Shown here piece by piece: positions 57,290 through 64,000 of a stretch of 64,000 nucleotides of DNA. Location of the stretch: positions 558,001 to 622,000 of the forward strand of contig NZ_JAECMT010000002.1 in NCBI RefSeq assembly GCF_016019935.1. Reading direction: 5' to 3'. Each line of letters starts with the position of its first letter. Position 1 is the stretch's first letter. Origin of the DNA: Paenibacillus sp. GSMTC-2017 (GTDB taxonomy: Bacteria > Bacillota > Bacilli > Paenibacillales > Paenibacillaceae). The position numbers and the translations under genes were made by a program. Below the pieces are notes generated by a model. The model ran no database searches, was not told where the DNA came from, and worked only from the letters and a program-made list of their open reading frames with translations.

Positions 57290-57332
57290 AAATGACGTAT
57301 CAATCAAACCATCTTAAGGAGGAAAAATAATT

Positions 57333-57851
57333 ATGACACAAGAACGCACTGGCGTTGCTACTCTTAAAGGCAACCCAATTACATTAGTTGGCCCTGAACT
57401 TAAAGTTGGTGACGTTGCACCCGATTTTAAACTAAACAAATCGTTGACTGAAATCGTTTCTTTGCAAGATTATGCAGGTAAAGTAAAACTTGTAAGTGTT
57501 GTCCCTTCCATCGACACTGGTGTATGCGACGCTCAAACTCGTCGTTTCAACGAAGCAGCAGCAGCACTTGGTGACAATGTTATCGTACTAACAGTTAGCG
57601 TTGATACTCCATTTGCACAATCTCGCTGGTGCGCAGCAGCAGGCATCGATAAAGTTGTTATGTTGTCTGACTACAAAGAAAACAGTTTCGGCGAGTCATA
57701 CGGCGTACTTATTAAAGAGTTTGCCCTAGACATGCGTTCAATCTTCGTAATTGACGGCGCAAACAATATTCAATACGTTGAATACTTATCTGAAATGACT
57801 GAACATCCAAACTACGAGCAAGCAATTGAAGCTGCGAAAGCACTCGTATAA
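57333..57851 (+). CDS. tpx: Thiol peroxidase Tpx
   Basis: This atypical 2-Cys peroxiredoxin reduces hydrogen and alkyl peroxides with thioredoxin. The 172-aa protein has the peroxidatic Cys in PSIDTGVCDAQT near 60 and the resolving Cys in SRWCAAAGI near 94, with FKLNKSLTEIVSLQDYAGK upstream. The sequence is typical of bacterial Tpx. It has a strong AAGGAGGAA ribosome binding site and its own promoter and terminator, so it is monocistronic. Confidence 0.96.
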   Translation: MTQERTGVATLKGNPITLVGPELKVGDVAPDFKLNKSLTEIVSLQDYAGKVKLVSVVPSIDTGVCDAQTRRFNEAAAALGDNVIVLTVSVDTPFAQSRWCAAAGIDKVVMLSDYKENSFGESYGVLIKEFALDMRSIFVIDGANNIQYVEYLSEMTEHPNYEQAIEAAKALV

Positions 57852-57887
57852 TATTGTCTTTAGAACCATTAACATAATAGAGTGCAA

Positions 57888-57922
57888 ACAAAGCGAGTGA
57901 AGGATATCCTTCCTCGCTTTGT
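57888..57922. terminator. Bidirectional terminator after tpx
   Basis: AACAAAGCGAG pairs with CTCGCTTTGTT, with an inner GAAGGATATCCTTC palindrome. It is shared with the convergent gene at 57929. Confidence 0.85.
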
Positions 57923-57928
57923 TATGTA

Positions 57929-58321
57929 TTAACTATTTACTTTATGAGTAGCAAGTTTCTTATCTAAAGCACGATAAATATCAATAATAACACGATAATT
58001 GGAACCGAGATCACCCAAAGAACCTCTGGATGCGGAATAAACATCAACCGCGGATGTGAGCGGGCCAACACTTATAACTGAAACTGTAATATCCATTGTT
58101 CTACCAAATGTTGTACGTCTCTCCATCACAATTTCACCAACGGACTGCACCTCATGAAGAATTGTATATCCTTGTATCTTCTTAAGGGTCGACACAACTT
58201 CCTCCCAAGCCTTGTCCTTCGAAAGCTTGTAGAAGCGCGATTTCAGCATAGGATCTTTAGCCTTGTCGCCCGTTTGTTCGTAACTGCGCAGTAGTCCGAT
58301 TAAGGTCCGCTTCAACAACAA
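57929..58321 (-). CDS. DUF1499-like protein
   Basis: The 130-aa protein is not firmly identified. The motif VDVYSASRGSLGDLGSNYRVI near 92-112 resembles the conserved VDVRSxSRxGxxDxGxNRxR core of the DUF1499 family, and the fold appears alpha/beta without membrane segments or a signal peptide. No function is known for this family. It is preceded on the same strand by the 6S RNA region, from which it is separated by a terminator. Confidence 0.6.
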   Translation of the reverse strand: MLLKRTLIGLLRSYEQTGDKAKDPMLKSRFYKLSKDKAWEEVVSTLKKIQGYTILHEVQSVGEIVMERRTTFGRTMDITVSVISVGPLTSAVDVYSASRGSLGDLGSNYRVIIDIYRALDKKLATHKVNS

Positions 58322-58381
58322 CGACCTCCTCCTCTAGCGTCTATATACATTACTTTTAATCATAACACGTTTTCATACATG

Positions 58382-58422
58382 AAAAAAGAGCTCTTACAGG
58401 ATTTCTCCCGATAAAAGCTCTT
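58382..58422 (-). terminator. Terminator of the 6S RNA gene
   Basis: AAGAGCTTTTA pairs with TAAGAGCTCTT (one G.U), with inner GGGA/TCCT, followed by TTTT on the minus strand. Confidence 0.92.
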
Positions 58423-58433
58423 AATATTACATA

Positions 58434-58614
58434 TAAGACCCGCCTATGCCGTCCGACTTACATGTTTCTGAACCCTGCTCTAAGCAGGTGGGTGTCCGCA
58501 ACAATGCCTTTGAGATCCCCTTTCGGGGGCATGTCAGCCGCAATGCAATTTAGGTCTCCCGTGAAACAGCCATTGGTTCAAAACAACGAAAAGCCGCAAC
58601 GAACATCGCAGGGT
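58434..58614 (-). ncRNA. ssrS: 6S RNA (SsrS)
   Basis: 6S RNA binds the SigA-RNA polymerase holoenzyme and represses promoters in stationary phase. The roughly 181-nt transcript aligns by eye with E. coli 6S. The 5' part has CTGCGATGTTCGTTGCGG. The apical CATGCCCCCGAAAGGGGATC hairpin follows. The 3' part has TTGCGGACACCCACC, then a TGC/GCA-capped hairpin and GGGTTCA, ending with GGCATAGGCGGG, which partly pairs with the 5' end. Promoter and terminator flank it in the right places. This accounts for the gene-free 58322-58662 interval. Confidence 0.85.
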
Positions 58615-58620
58615 ATAGCT

Positions 58621-58649
58621 ATTATAGACCGAACTGTCGCAAAAGTAAA
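58621..58649 (-). promoter_or_regulatory. Promoter of the 6S RNA gene
   Basis: TTTACT (58649-58644), a 17-nt spacer and a perfect TATAAT (58626-58621) put the transcription start near 58614. Confidence 0.75.
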
Positions 58650-58662
58650 TGTTAAGTCATTG

Positions 58663-59478
58663 TTAATTGTTGGGTTTGTTCGAATCGCCTTTAACTAAAT
58701 CTTCACGATTCATTTCTGCAGCTTCTTCAACCGCTTCCACTTCAGAGGCTTTCATCTTTTCCGCTTGTTGTTGCAACTTCATATAGATGAGGTTAAAGTT
58801 CCAAAATGCTACAGCGGCAACAATACTACCCATGAAAAACAAAACAAGAAATGGGATATGAAAGAAACTAACATATACGACAAAACCGCACATTATTGCA
58901 GTAGAAAAAGAACGGAACGGCTTCCCTAACGTAATTAAAAGTGCATTTTTTATCAATTGAAACATTTTCATATGATAATGAACCATCATCGAAAAATAAT
59001 TAAATAACGATACTACTAGCAATATGAATAAAGCAATAAAAAGATAAGCAATGATAGGTAATTGCTCTTTAAACCAAATGAAATCAACGATTATAATGAT
59101 AAATAGCAACGTATATACAAATCCACCGATCACACTTTGCTTGAAATTTTCCTTATAACCTCGGAAGAACGTCTTAAATAGCGCAACATCTGTCTCCCCC
59201 ATTACCCACTTACGTGCAACAGTAAACATTGCCGCAGTAGCAGGGAACAACGTTAATGGCACTAAAATACTCGCATACAACAGAGGTCTTGCTAGGAAAT
59301 ACATCGGTCCAAATTGATCAATTTGTTGCTGAGTAACTTGAAACAGAATATATCCTTCAAAAAAGAATAAAAGAACAACTGGCAAAGAACAAATAATCCA
59401 CAATAAATTGATAACCGATAACCTCATAATCCATTCGGAGATTCGGTAAAGTCCTCCCATTAGTCCCTTTGCTTCCAT
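58663..59478 (-). CDS. DUF624 (YesL-family) membrane protein
   Basis: The 271-aa protein has about five membrane helices and the DUF624 start (MGGLYRISEWIMRLSVINLLWIICSLPV). Phe- and Ile-rich helices follow, with an acidic C-terminal tail after residue 240. YesL-type proteins often accompany carbohydrate ABC transporters in Bacillales. None is adjacent here and the function is unknown. Its ATG is divergent from the micropeptide at 59645. Confidence 0.85.
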   Translation of the reverse strand: MEAKGLMGGLYRISEWIMRLSVINLLWIICSLPVVLLFFFEGYILFQVTQQQIDQFGPMYFLARPLLYASILVPLTLFPATAAMFTVARKWVMGETDVALFKTFFRGYKENFKQSVIGGFVYTLLFIIIIVDFIWFKEQLPIIAYLFIALFILLVVSLFNYFSMMVHYHMKMFQLIKNALLITLGKPFRSFSTAIMCGFVVYVSFFHIPFLVLFFMGSIVAAVAFWNFNLIYMKLQQQAEKMKASEVEAVEEAAEMNREDLVKGDSNKPNN

Positions 59479-59593
59479 CAGATCTGCCTCCAGAATAAAG
59501 TAAATGTCTTCTTCTAGACTACAAAACAGCAGGACATTCGTCCGCCCAATTCCCTTTATATAGGCCTCAGTCTAAACCCATTTGAACTTTTCG

Positions 59594-59602
59594 CATAGGA
59601 TA
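59594..59602 (+). promoter_or_regulatory. Sporulation-type -10 box upstream of YjcZ copy 2
   Basis: CATAGGATA matches CATANNNTA (SigK-type), 42 bp before the ATG. The other paralogue has the same kind of box. Confidence 0.4.
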
Positions 59603-59644
59603 TATGGTACTGAGCAAATACGATGATTATGGGAGGTTGCAATT

Positions 59645-59743
59645 ATGAGCAACGTAGGCCACGGCTTTCACGACACTACAGGCGCTATCCTAGTACTATT
59701 TATCCTTCTGGTCATCATCACAAAAACAATATTAATATTCTAA
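59645..59743 (+). CDS. YjcZ-family sporulation micropeptide (copy 2)
   Basis: A 32-aa peptide (begins MSNVGHGFHDTTGAILVL) has a Gly/His head and one hydrophobic helix. It matches copy 1 at 37730 over the core (GAILVLFILLVIITKT against GVILVLFILLVIITRT). A GGGAGG ribosome binding site stands 9 nt upstream and a strong terminator follows. A mother-cell sporulation gene is likely; the molecular role is not known. Confidence 0.85.
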   Translation: MSNVGHGFHDTTGAILVLFILLVIITKTILIF

Positions 59744-59769
59744 TCCACATGAGTGGATAGACAATGCGC

Positions 59770-59826
59770 AAAAAACCGGTGAGATCCGGATGCCCGCAAG
59801 GCATCACGGACTTCACCGGTTTTTGT
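59770..59826. terminator. Bidirectional terminator between YjcZ copy 2 and the CshA-like helicase
   Basis: AAAAACCGGTGA pairs with TCACCGGTTTTT, with inner TCCG/CGGA and ATGCC/GGCAT pairing. Confidence 0.93.
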
Positions 59827-59832
59827 TACTTA

Positions 59833-61455
59833 TTAGTTATCTTCTGATGTTGGTTTTGGACGACGAGTCTCGCTGCTACGACCTTCGCTAGGACGGCCTT
59901 CGCTGCTACGCTTGCCACCGTAACCGCCACCGCTTCCGCCGCGACCTTCATAACCGCCACGCGAGCTGCCACCACCGTTGCTGCTTCCGCTGCTACGTCT
60001 GTCATCACGTCCGCGATAACCTCCGCCACCGCTTCCGCCACTACGTGATCCGCCACCATAAGAGGAGGAAGATGACGAGCCGCTACGATTGAATGGACGA
60101 CCGTTGGAACGGATATCCGGTCTACGTTTTTTAGCACGTAGCGGTTCTTCCGGAGTCAATTCAACTTCTACGTTTTTCTTCTCACCTGTTAGAAGCTTAA
60201 TCGCTGCTGCAAGAAGATGAACGGAATCGTATTGCTCAAGCAATTGAATACCAATCGCTTTGTACTCGGAGAACTCTTCGTTTTGAACAACTTCAATTAG
60301 TCGTTCAGCTGTAATACGTTGTTTGCCTTCAATTGCTTCAGCAATGCTTGGCAAAGGTTTGCGAGTCATACGTTGACGCGTTACGCGCTCGATGAAATGC
60401 AAGTGATCCGTTTCACGAGGTGTAACGAATGACCAAGCTGTACCTTCTTTACCTGCGCGGCCTGTACGACCGATACGGTGAACGTAGCTCTCAGGATCTT
60501 GCGGCAAGTCAAAGTTGATAACATGCGTTACGCCAGAAACGTCAAGTCCACGTGCTGCAACGTCTGTTGCAACTAGAACGTCAATGCTTCCATCGCGGAA
60601 CTTACGCATTACGCTGTCACGTTGATTTTGTGACAAATCACCGTGCAGACCGTCTGCAGAGTATCCACGTTTTTGAAGCCCTTCGCTTAGCTCATCAACA
60701 CGACGTTTTGTACGACCAAAGATGATTGCAAGATCAGGTGATTCCATGTCAAGCAATCTGCTTAGTGCTTCGAACTTCTGACGCTCATTAACTTCGATAT
60801 ACGATTGCTCGATCGAAGGTGCAGTAATTTGTTTAGGGATAACAGAAACGTGTTCTGGATCCTTCAAAAATTGTTGTGCAAGCTTCTGAATGTTCGTTGG
60901 CATTGTTGCCGAGAACAACATCGTTTGACGCTCAGCTGGTACAAGCTTAAGGATAGACTGAATGTCTTCCATGAAGCCCATGTCAAGCATTTCATCCGCT
61001 TCATCAAGTACAACAGTTTGTACATCTTCAAGACGGATTGTTTTACGGTTAATATGGTCAAGCAAACGTCCAGGTGTACCGATAATGATTTGCGGCTTCT
61101 TCTTCAGCGCGCGAATCTGACGGCCAATTTCTTGACCTCCATAAATCGGCAACGAGCGAAGGCCTTTGTATCGAGTAAGCTTCCCGATCTCTTCAGCCAC
61201 TTGAATAGCGAGTTCACGGGTTGGCGTCATAATTAATGCAACGATGCGTTCCTCGCTAGTTGGAATCTTGTTAATTAGCGGGATTCCGAATGCCGCTGTT
61301 TTTCCAGTACCGGTTTGGGCTTGGCCGATAAGATCTCTGCCAGTCAGTGCCACCGGAATCGATTTGTCTTGAATCGGGGTTGATTCCTCGAATCCAAGTT
61401 CCGTGATTGCTTGCAACACTTTCGGTTCCAAGCCAAATTCAGCAAATGTTTTCAA
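59833..61455 (-). CDS. cshA: DEAD-box RNA helicase, CshA-like
   Basis: The 540-aa RNA helicase has [10 protein letters not shown] (Q motif), [54 protein letters not shown] and [15 protein letters not shown]. The core spans about 1-365. It is followed by a CshA-type dimerisation region (to 440) and a Ser/Gly/Arg-rich tail. The first lines match B. subtilis CshA (degradosome-associated) as I know it. Translation probably begins at TTG (61455), 12 nt after AAGGAG. Confidence 0.92.
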   Translation of the reverse strand: MKTFAEFGLEPKVLQAITELGFEESTPIQDKSIPVALTGRDLIGQAQTGTGKTAAFGIPLINKIPTSEERIVALIMTPTRELAIQVAEEIGKLTRYKGLRSLPIYGGQEIGRQIRALKKKPQIIIGTPGRLLDHINRKTIRLEDVQTVVLDEADEMLDMGFMEDIQSILKLVPAERQTMLFSATMPTNIQKLAQQFLKDPEHVSVIPKQITAPSIEQSYIEVNERQKFEALSRLLDMESPDLAIIFGRTKRRVDELSEGLQKRGYSADGLHGDLSQNQRDSVMRKFRDGSIDVLVATDVAARGLDVSGVTHVINFDLPQDPESYVHRIGRTGRAGKEGTAWSFVTPRETDHLHFIERVTRQRMTRKPLPSIAEAIEGKQRITAERLIEVVQNEEFSEYKAIGIQLLEQYDSVHLLAAAIKLLTGEKKNVEVELTPEEPLRAKKRRPDIRSNGRPFNRSGSSSSSSYGGGSRSGGSGGGGYRGRDDRRSSGSSNGGGSSRGGYEGRGGSGGGYGGKRSSEGRPSEGRSSETRRPKPTSEDN

Positions 61456-61601
61456 ACTTTTCTCAAACTCCTTCTATCTACAGCCTACTTAAGAATATCC
61501 AAATCATTATAGCACAGATAGCATCGTGAATACCAGTTAACGATGGAAAGCCATACTAATCGGACAGAATAAGACAAACCTTACGCATTGGAGCGATTGC
61601 C

Positions 61602-62444
61602 TTGAACCATCATAAACGACGCTATTTGTTAACCTTACCAATGATGACTTTCGGTTCCCTGCTTGTCGCGGCAGGTTTTAATCTATTTCTAATCCCACAT
61701 CAATTACTTAGCGGTGGATTGTCAGGTATTTCCATGATGATTGGTTATTTAACCGGTGGAAATATCGCTTGGTTATATTTACTACTTAACATCCCTGTTC
61801 TTATTTGGGGTTGGTTCGCAATTGGCAGAAGATTTATTATATGGAGTATGTATTCTGTACTCATTACCACTCTTTTCCTACAGATCATACCCGTTCTTCA
61901 TATTGCAGAAGAGATTTTATTAGGTGCTGTGTTCGGCGGAATTATTATCGGATTTGGCAGTGGTCTTGCATTACGATACGGAGGCTCTTCCGGTGGCTTT
62001 GACATCATCGCTTCTATTGTGACTAGAAGACACGATCTCCCTGTTGGTATGATCATTTTTCTGTTGAATGGTTCTGTCATTGCCATTCTCATCATATTTA
62101 CTCAAAACTGGGATCTGGCCTTATATTCACTTATTGCAATTTTTTCAGCGGGTAAAGTAGTAGATATTATTCATGTGAAGCATATTAAAGTAACCGCTTT
62201 TATCATTACGACGAAAACGGAGGAATTGCTCGCGAAGTTATTAACACATCCCCGTGGAATAACTATTGTAAAGACTAGGGGTGCATTTTCATCTAGTGAA
62301 AAAGATATGCTTATGACCGTAAGAACAAAGTATGAACTTAACGAGTTATGTAAAGCAATAATAACGATCGACCCGCATGCTTTCATTAACATCGTGGAAA
62401 CCGTCGGCATAGTCGGTGATTTCAAGAAACAAGATCCTACATAA
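61602..62444 (+). CDS. YitT family membrane protein (DUF161/DUF2179)
   Basis: The 280-aa protein has five or six membrane helices in its first 190 residues (FGSLLVAAGFNLFLIPHQLLSGGLSGI, then GGSSGGFDIIA, typical of YitT). A cytosolic DUF2179 domain (GITIVKTRGAFSSSEKDMLMTVRTK) follows. Function is unproven. The start is TTG at 61602 with GGAG 8 nt upstream. Confidence 0.9.
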   Translation: MNHHKRRYLLTLPMMTFGSLLVAAGFNLFLIPHQLLSGGLSGISMMIGYLTGGNIAWLYLLLNIPVLIWGWFAIGRRFIIWSMYSVLITTLFLQIIPVLHIAEEILLGAVFGGIIIGFGSGLALRYGGSSGGFDIIASIVTRRHDLPVGMIIFLLNGSVIAILIIFTQNWDLALYSLIAIFSAGKVVDIIHVKHIKVTAFIITTKTEELLAKLLTHPRGITIVKTRGAFSSSEKDMLMTVRTKYELNELCKAIITIDPHAFINIVETVGIVGDFKKQDPT

Positions 62445-62495
62445 CTACGCAAGAATGGATTTTGTTCCCAAAAACTATGTTTTTGAAAATGTCTC

Positions 62496-62504
62496 TGTTA
62501 TAAT
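62496..62504 (+). promoter_or_regulatory. Extended -10 promoter
   Basis: TGTTATAAT is a TGn-TATAAT extended -10 box. The -35 is weak. It could drive the small gene at 62596. Confidence 0.55.
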
Positions 62505-62595
62505 GTGTATATCCCGTAGCTTAATGTTTCATGCCATAGGTTTTTCCCTATATCTCTATAGTTTCTGACTATTAGTATGAAAGGGTGAGGCTAAG

Positions 62596-62790
62596 ATGGA
62601 TATGGAAACGGTCAAATTGTCACAAATTGTAGAAAGACTTGCCCCAGAGCTCAGTTCATTTCTCACCTCGCGTGAACTGGACATTCCTATTGTACTCCGT
62701 GATGGGCTCGCATTACTTGAACCGGCCGATGCCATGGAAATTGTACAACACAGCATTTGTAATGGGCAGAGACAGACTTTATTACAATGA
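62596..62790 (+). CDS. Uncharacterised 64-aa protein
   Basis: The gene has a promoter-like extended -10, a GGTGAGG ribosome binding site 5 nt before the ATG and its own terminator. The product is amphipathic and acidic, with SQIVERLAPELSSF, ELDIPIVLRDGLALLEPADAMEIVQHS and a short Gln-rich end. I recognise no family. It is helical in character without membrane segments. It precedes a glycoside-hydrolase-like gene by 147 bp, but a terminator lies between them. Confidence 0.65.
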   Translation: MDMETVKLSQIVERLAPELSSFLTSRELDIPIVLRDGLALLEPADAMEIVQHSICNGQRQTLLQ

Positions 62791-62818
62791 CAGTTCGGGA
62801 AATACAAATTACCCACGC

Positions 62819-62848
62819 GCCAGTCGACTTCTTTTCGGCTGGCTTTTT
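62819..62848 (+). terminator. Terminator after the 64-aa gene
   Basis: GCCAGTCGA pairs with TCGGCTGGC (one G.U) and TTTTT follows. Confidence 0.9.
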
Positions 62849-62937
62849 GTTATGTTATAGAAATAGAAAAAAAAGAATGACCCGAACAACTTGTATGTTT
62901 TATACTTTGGTTAGAACAGCTGACGGGAGAGAGCATA

Positions 62938-64000
62938 ATGGACATCATCATTTCTACTTTCATGTTATTGTATAGTCTTCTGACAGGAACCGGAGAGGAT
63001 AGTGCAAGCGCTAAGCAACTTGCTGCCGCTTACCTAAACGCCGCTGCTGGTGAAACCATTGTGCAACCAGACTCGCCAAGCCTCACAGGAAATCCTACAG
63101 ATGAACCTGGAGTAACTACCACAATAACGAAAAAAGATCCTCAACCTGATACCCCACCGATAAAAGGTATCTACGTAACTGCACACAGTGCCGGAGGATC
63201 TCGAATGGATTCTTTGCTTAAGTTGCTTGATGAAACTGAGTTAAACAGTATGGTAATTGACATTAAAGATGACAATGGGTACATCACTTACCCAACAACA
63301 ACTCCTGAGCTTCTAGAAATCGGTACAGCCAAAAAATTTATCGGTGATATAGACGGTCTAATGACTAAACTAAAATCTCATGACATTTATCCAATCGCTC
63401 GAATTGTTGTCTTTAAAGATACTGTTCTTTCTGTAAAAAAACCTGAACTTTCGTTTCTACAAGCCGATGGGACGATCTGGAAAAACGGTCGTGGAGAAAG
63501 TTTCGTTAACCCTTACCGGCAAGAGGTATGGGATTACAATATTGCATTAGCAAAAGAAGCAGCACGACTCGGCTTTAAGGAAATTCAATTTGATTATGTT
63601 CGTTTTCCAGAAGGTTTCGAAAATAAAGCCGACGCACTTACTTTCAACAAAACAGAAGCAAGTCGTGTTGATACTGTTGCCGGATTTGTCAAATACGCCA
63701 GGGAGCAACTTGAACCGCTTGGCGTACGGGTTTCTGTAGACATATTCGGATATGCAGCGTCTGTTCCTGCAGCAGAGGGAATTGGGCAAGATTTTGTTAA
63801 AATATCAAATGATGTTCATGTGATTTCACCTATGATCTATCCAAGCCATTACAGTACCGGATGGTTCAAGCAAAAAAAGCCTGACCGTAGTCCTTACGCA
63901 ACAATTAAGGGTGCTATGGATGATACTCATGTTAAACTGAAAGACACAGGAGAACTCAAGCCCATTATTCGTCCTTGGATACAGGATTTTACCGCAAGTT
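62938..64000 (+). CDS. Putative glycoside hydrolase (DUF4015), 3'-truncated by window
   Basis: The ATG at 62938 follows GGGAGAGAG and the frame runs open to the right edge (354 codons). The product has a hydrophobic N-terminus, a short Thr/Pro/Asp-rich linker (about 45-75) and a TIM-barrel-like domain. Diagnostic segments are GIYVTAHSAG, NSMVIDIKDDNGYITY, IQFDYVRFPEGF and DIFGYAA, as in the DUF4015 group of putative glycoside hydrolases. It is expected to be exported or surface-attached; the substrate is unknown. Confidence 0.88.
   Translation, partial: MDIIISTFMLLYSLLTGTGEDSASAKQLAAAYLNAAAGETIVQPDSPSLTGNPTDEPGVTTTITKKDPQPDTPPIKGIYVTAHSAGGSRMDSLLKLLDETELNSMVIDIKDDNGYITYPTTTPELLEIGTAKKFIGDIDGLMTKLKSHDIYPIARIVVFKDTVLSVKKPELSFLQADGTIWKNGRGESFVNPYRQEVWDYNIALAKEAARLGFKEIQFDYVRFPEGFENKADALTFNKTEASRVDTVAGFVKYAREQLEPLGVRVSVDIFGYAASVPAAEGIGQDFVKISNDVHVISPMIYPSHYSTGWFKQKKPDRSPYATIKGAMDDTHVKLKDTGELKPIIRPWIQDFTAS

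Overview
The window looks like a chromosomal segment of a spore-forming, low-to-moderate GC Firmicute, most likely Paenibacillaceae (Paenibacillus/Cohnella-like). I infer this from gene content and order: hrcA-grpE-dnaK-dnaJ under a textbook CIRCE operator, lepA next to hemW, yqxA-spoIIP-gpr (spore genes), rpsT-holA, comEC-comEB-comEA-comER, and a leucine T-box ahead of leuS. Strong AGGAGG-type ribosome binding sites and frequent GTG/TTG starts fit. No sequence search was possible, so names rest on recognised motifs and context.

Layout. 1-4.5 kb: Nudix hydrolase (cut by the window edge), mtaB, rsmE, a site-2 protease and prmA, all minus strand, plus a YfhD-like micro-gene. 4.6-9.6 kb: the HrcA heat-shock operon. 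9.6-17.8 kb: a GNAT enzyme, hemW, lepA, YqxA-like, spoIIP, gpr, then rpsT (+) convergent with holA (-). 18-26 kb: an ECF sigma/anti-sigma pair and the late competence genes comEC, comEB, comEA and comER, interrupted by an O-acetylhomoserine sulfhydrylase. 26-33.7 kb: leuS with T-box, an MFS exporter, a GNAT enzyme, YneQ-like, YwbE and a DEAD-box helicase. 33.8-35.8 kb: an accessory patch holding gene fragments (LOG family, ankyrin), one zinc-ribbon ORF of unknown function and oppositely oriented clusters of a 20-bp repeat. 35.8-46 kb: a PurM-like/HAD pair, RNA-modification genes, a thioredoxin/PCYCGC lipoprotein operon, relQ, pyrD and an L,D-transpeptidase. 46-58 kb: ferredoxin, a Y-family polymerase, cimA, a ResA-like protein, a JAMM protease, an exonuclease, DUF294 with amtB, MerR, YugP-like, LysR, rhomboid and tpx. 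58-64 kb: a 6S RNA, a DUF624 membrane protein, a second YjcZ-type micropeptide, a CshA-like helicase, YitT and a DUF4015 glycoside-hydrolase-like gene cut by the right edge.

Most of the window is core housekeeping. The most unusual structure I could read directly is a back-to-back chain of nine inverted repeats, eight of them uninterrupted, inside the GC-rich 5' third of comEC (21888-22206). Other points worth attention are a 21-bp hairpin at 9545-9592 that appears to be both the terminator of the upstream gene and the hrcA promoter, a 41-bp-period duplication of a palindrome between hrcA and grpE, and the repeat-bounded accessory patch at 33.8-35.8 kb. I found no CRISPR array, tRNA, rRNA, intact transposase or recognisable defence island.
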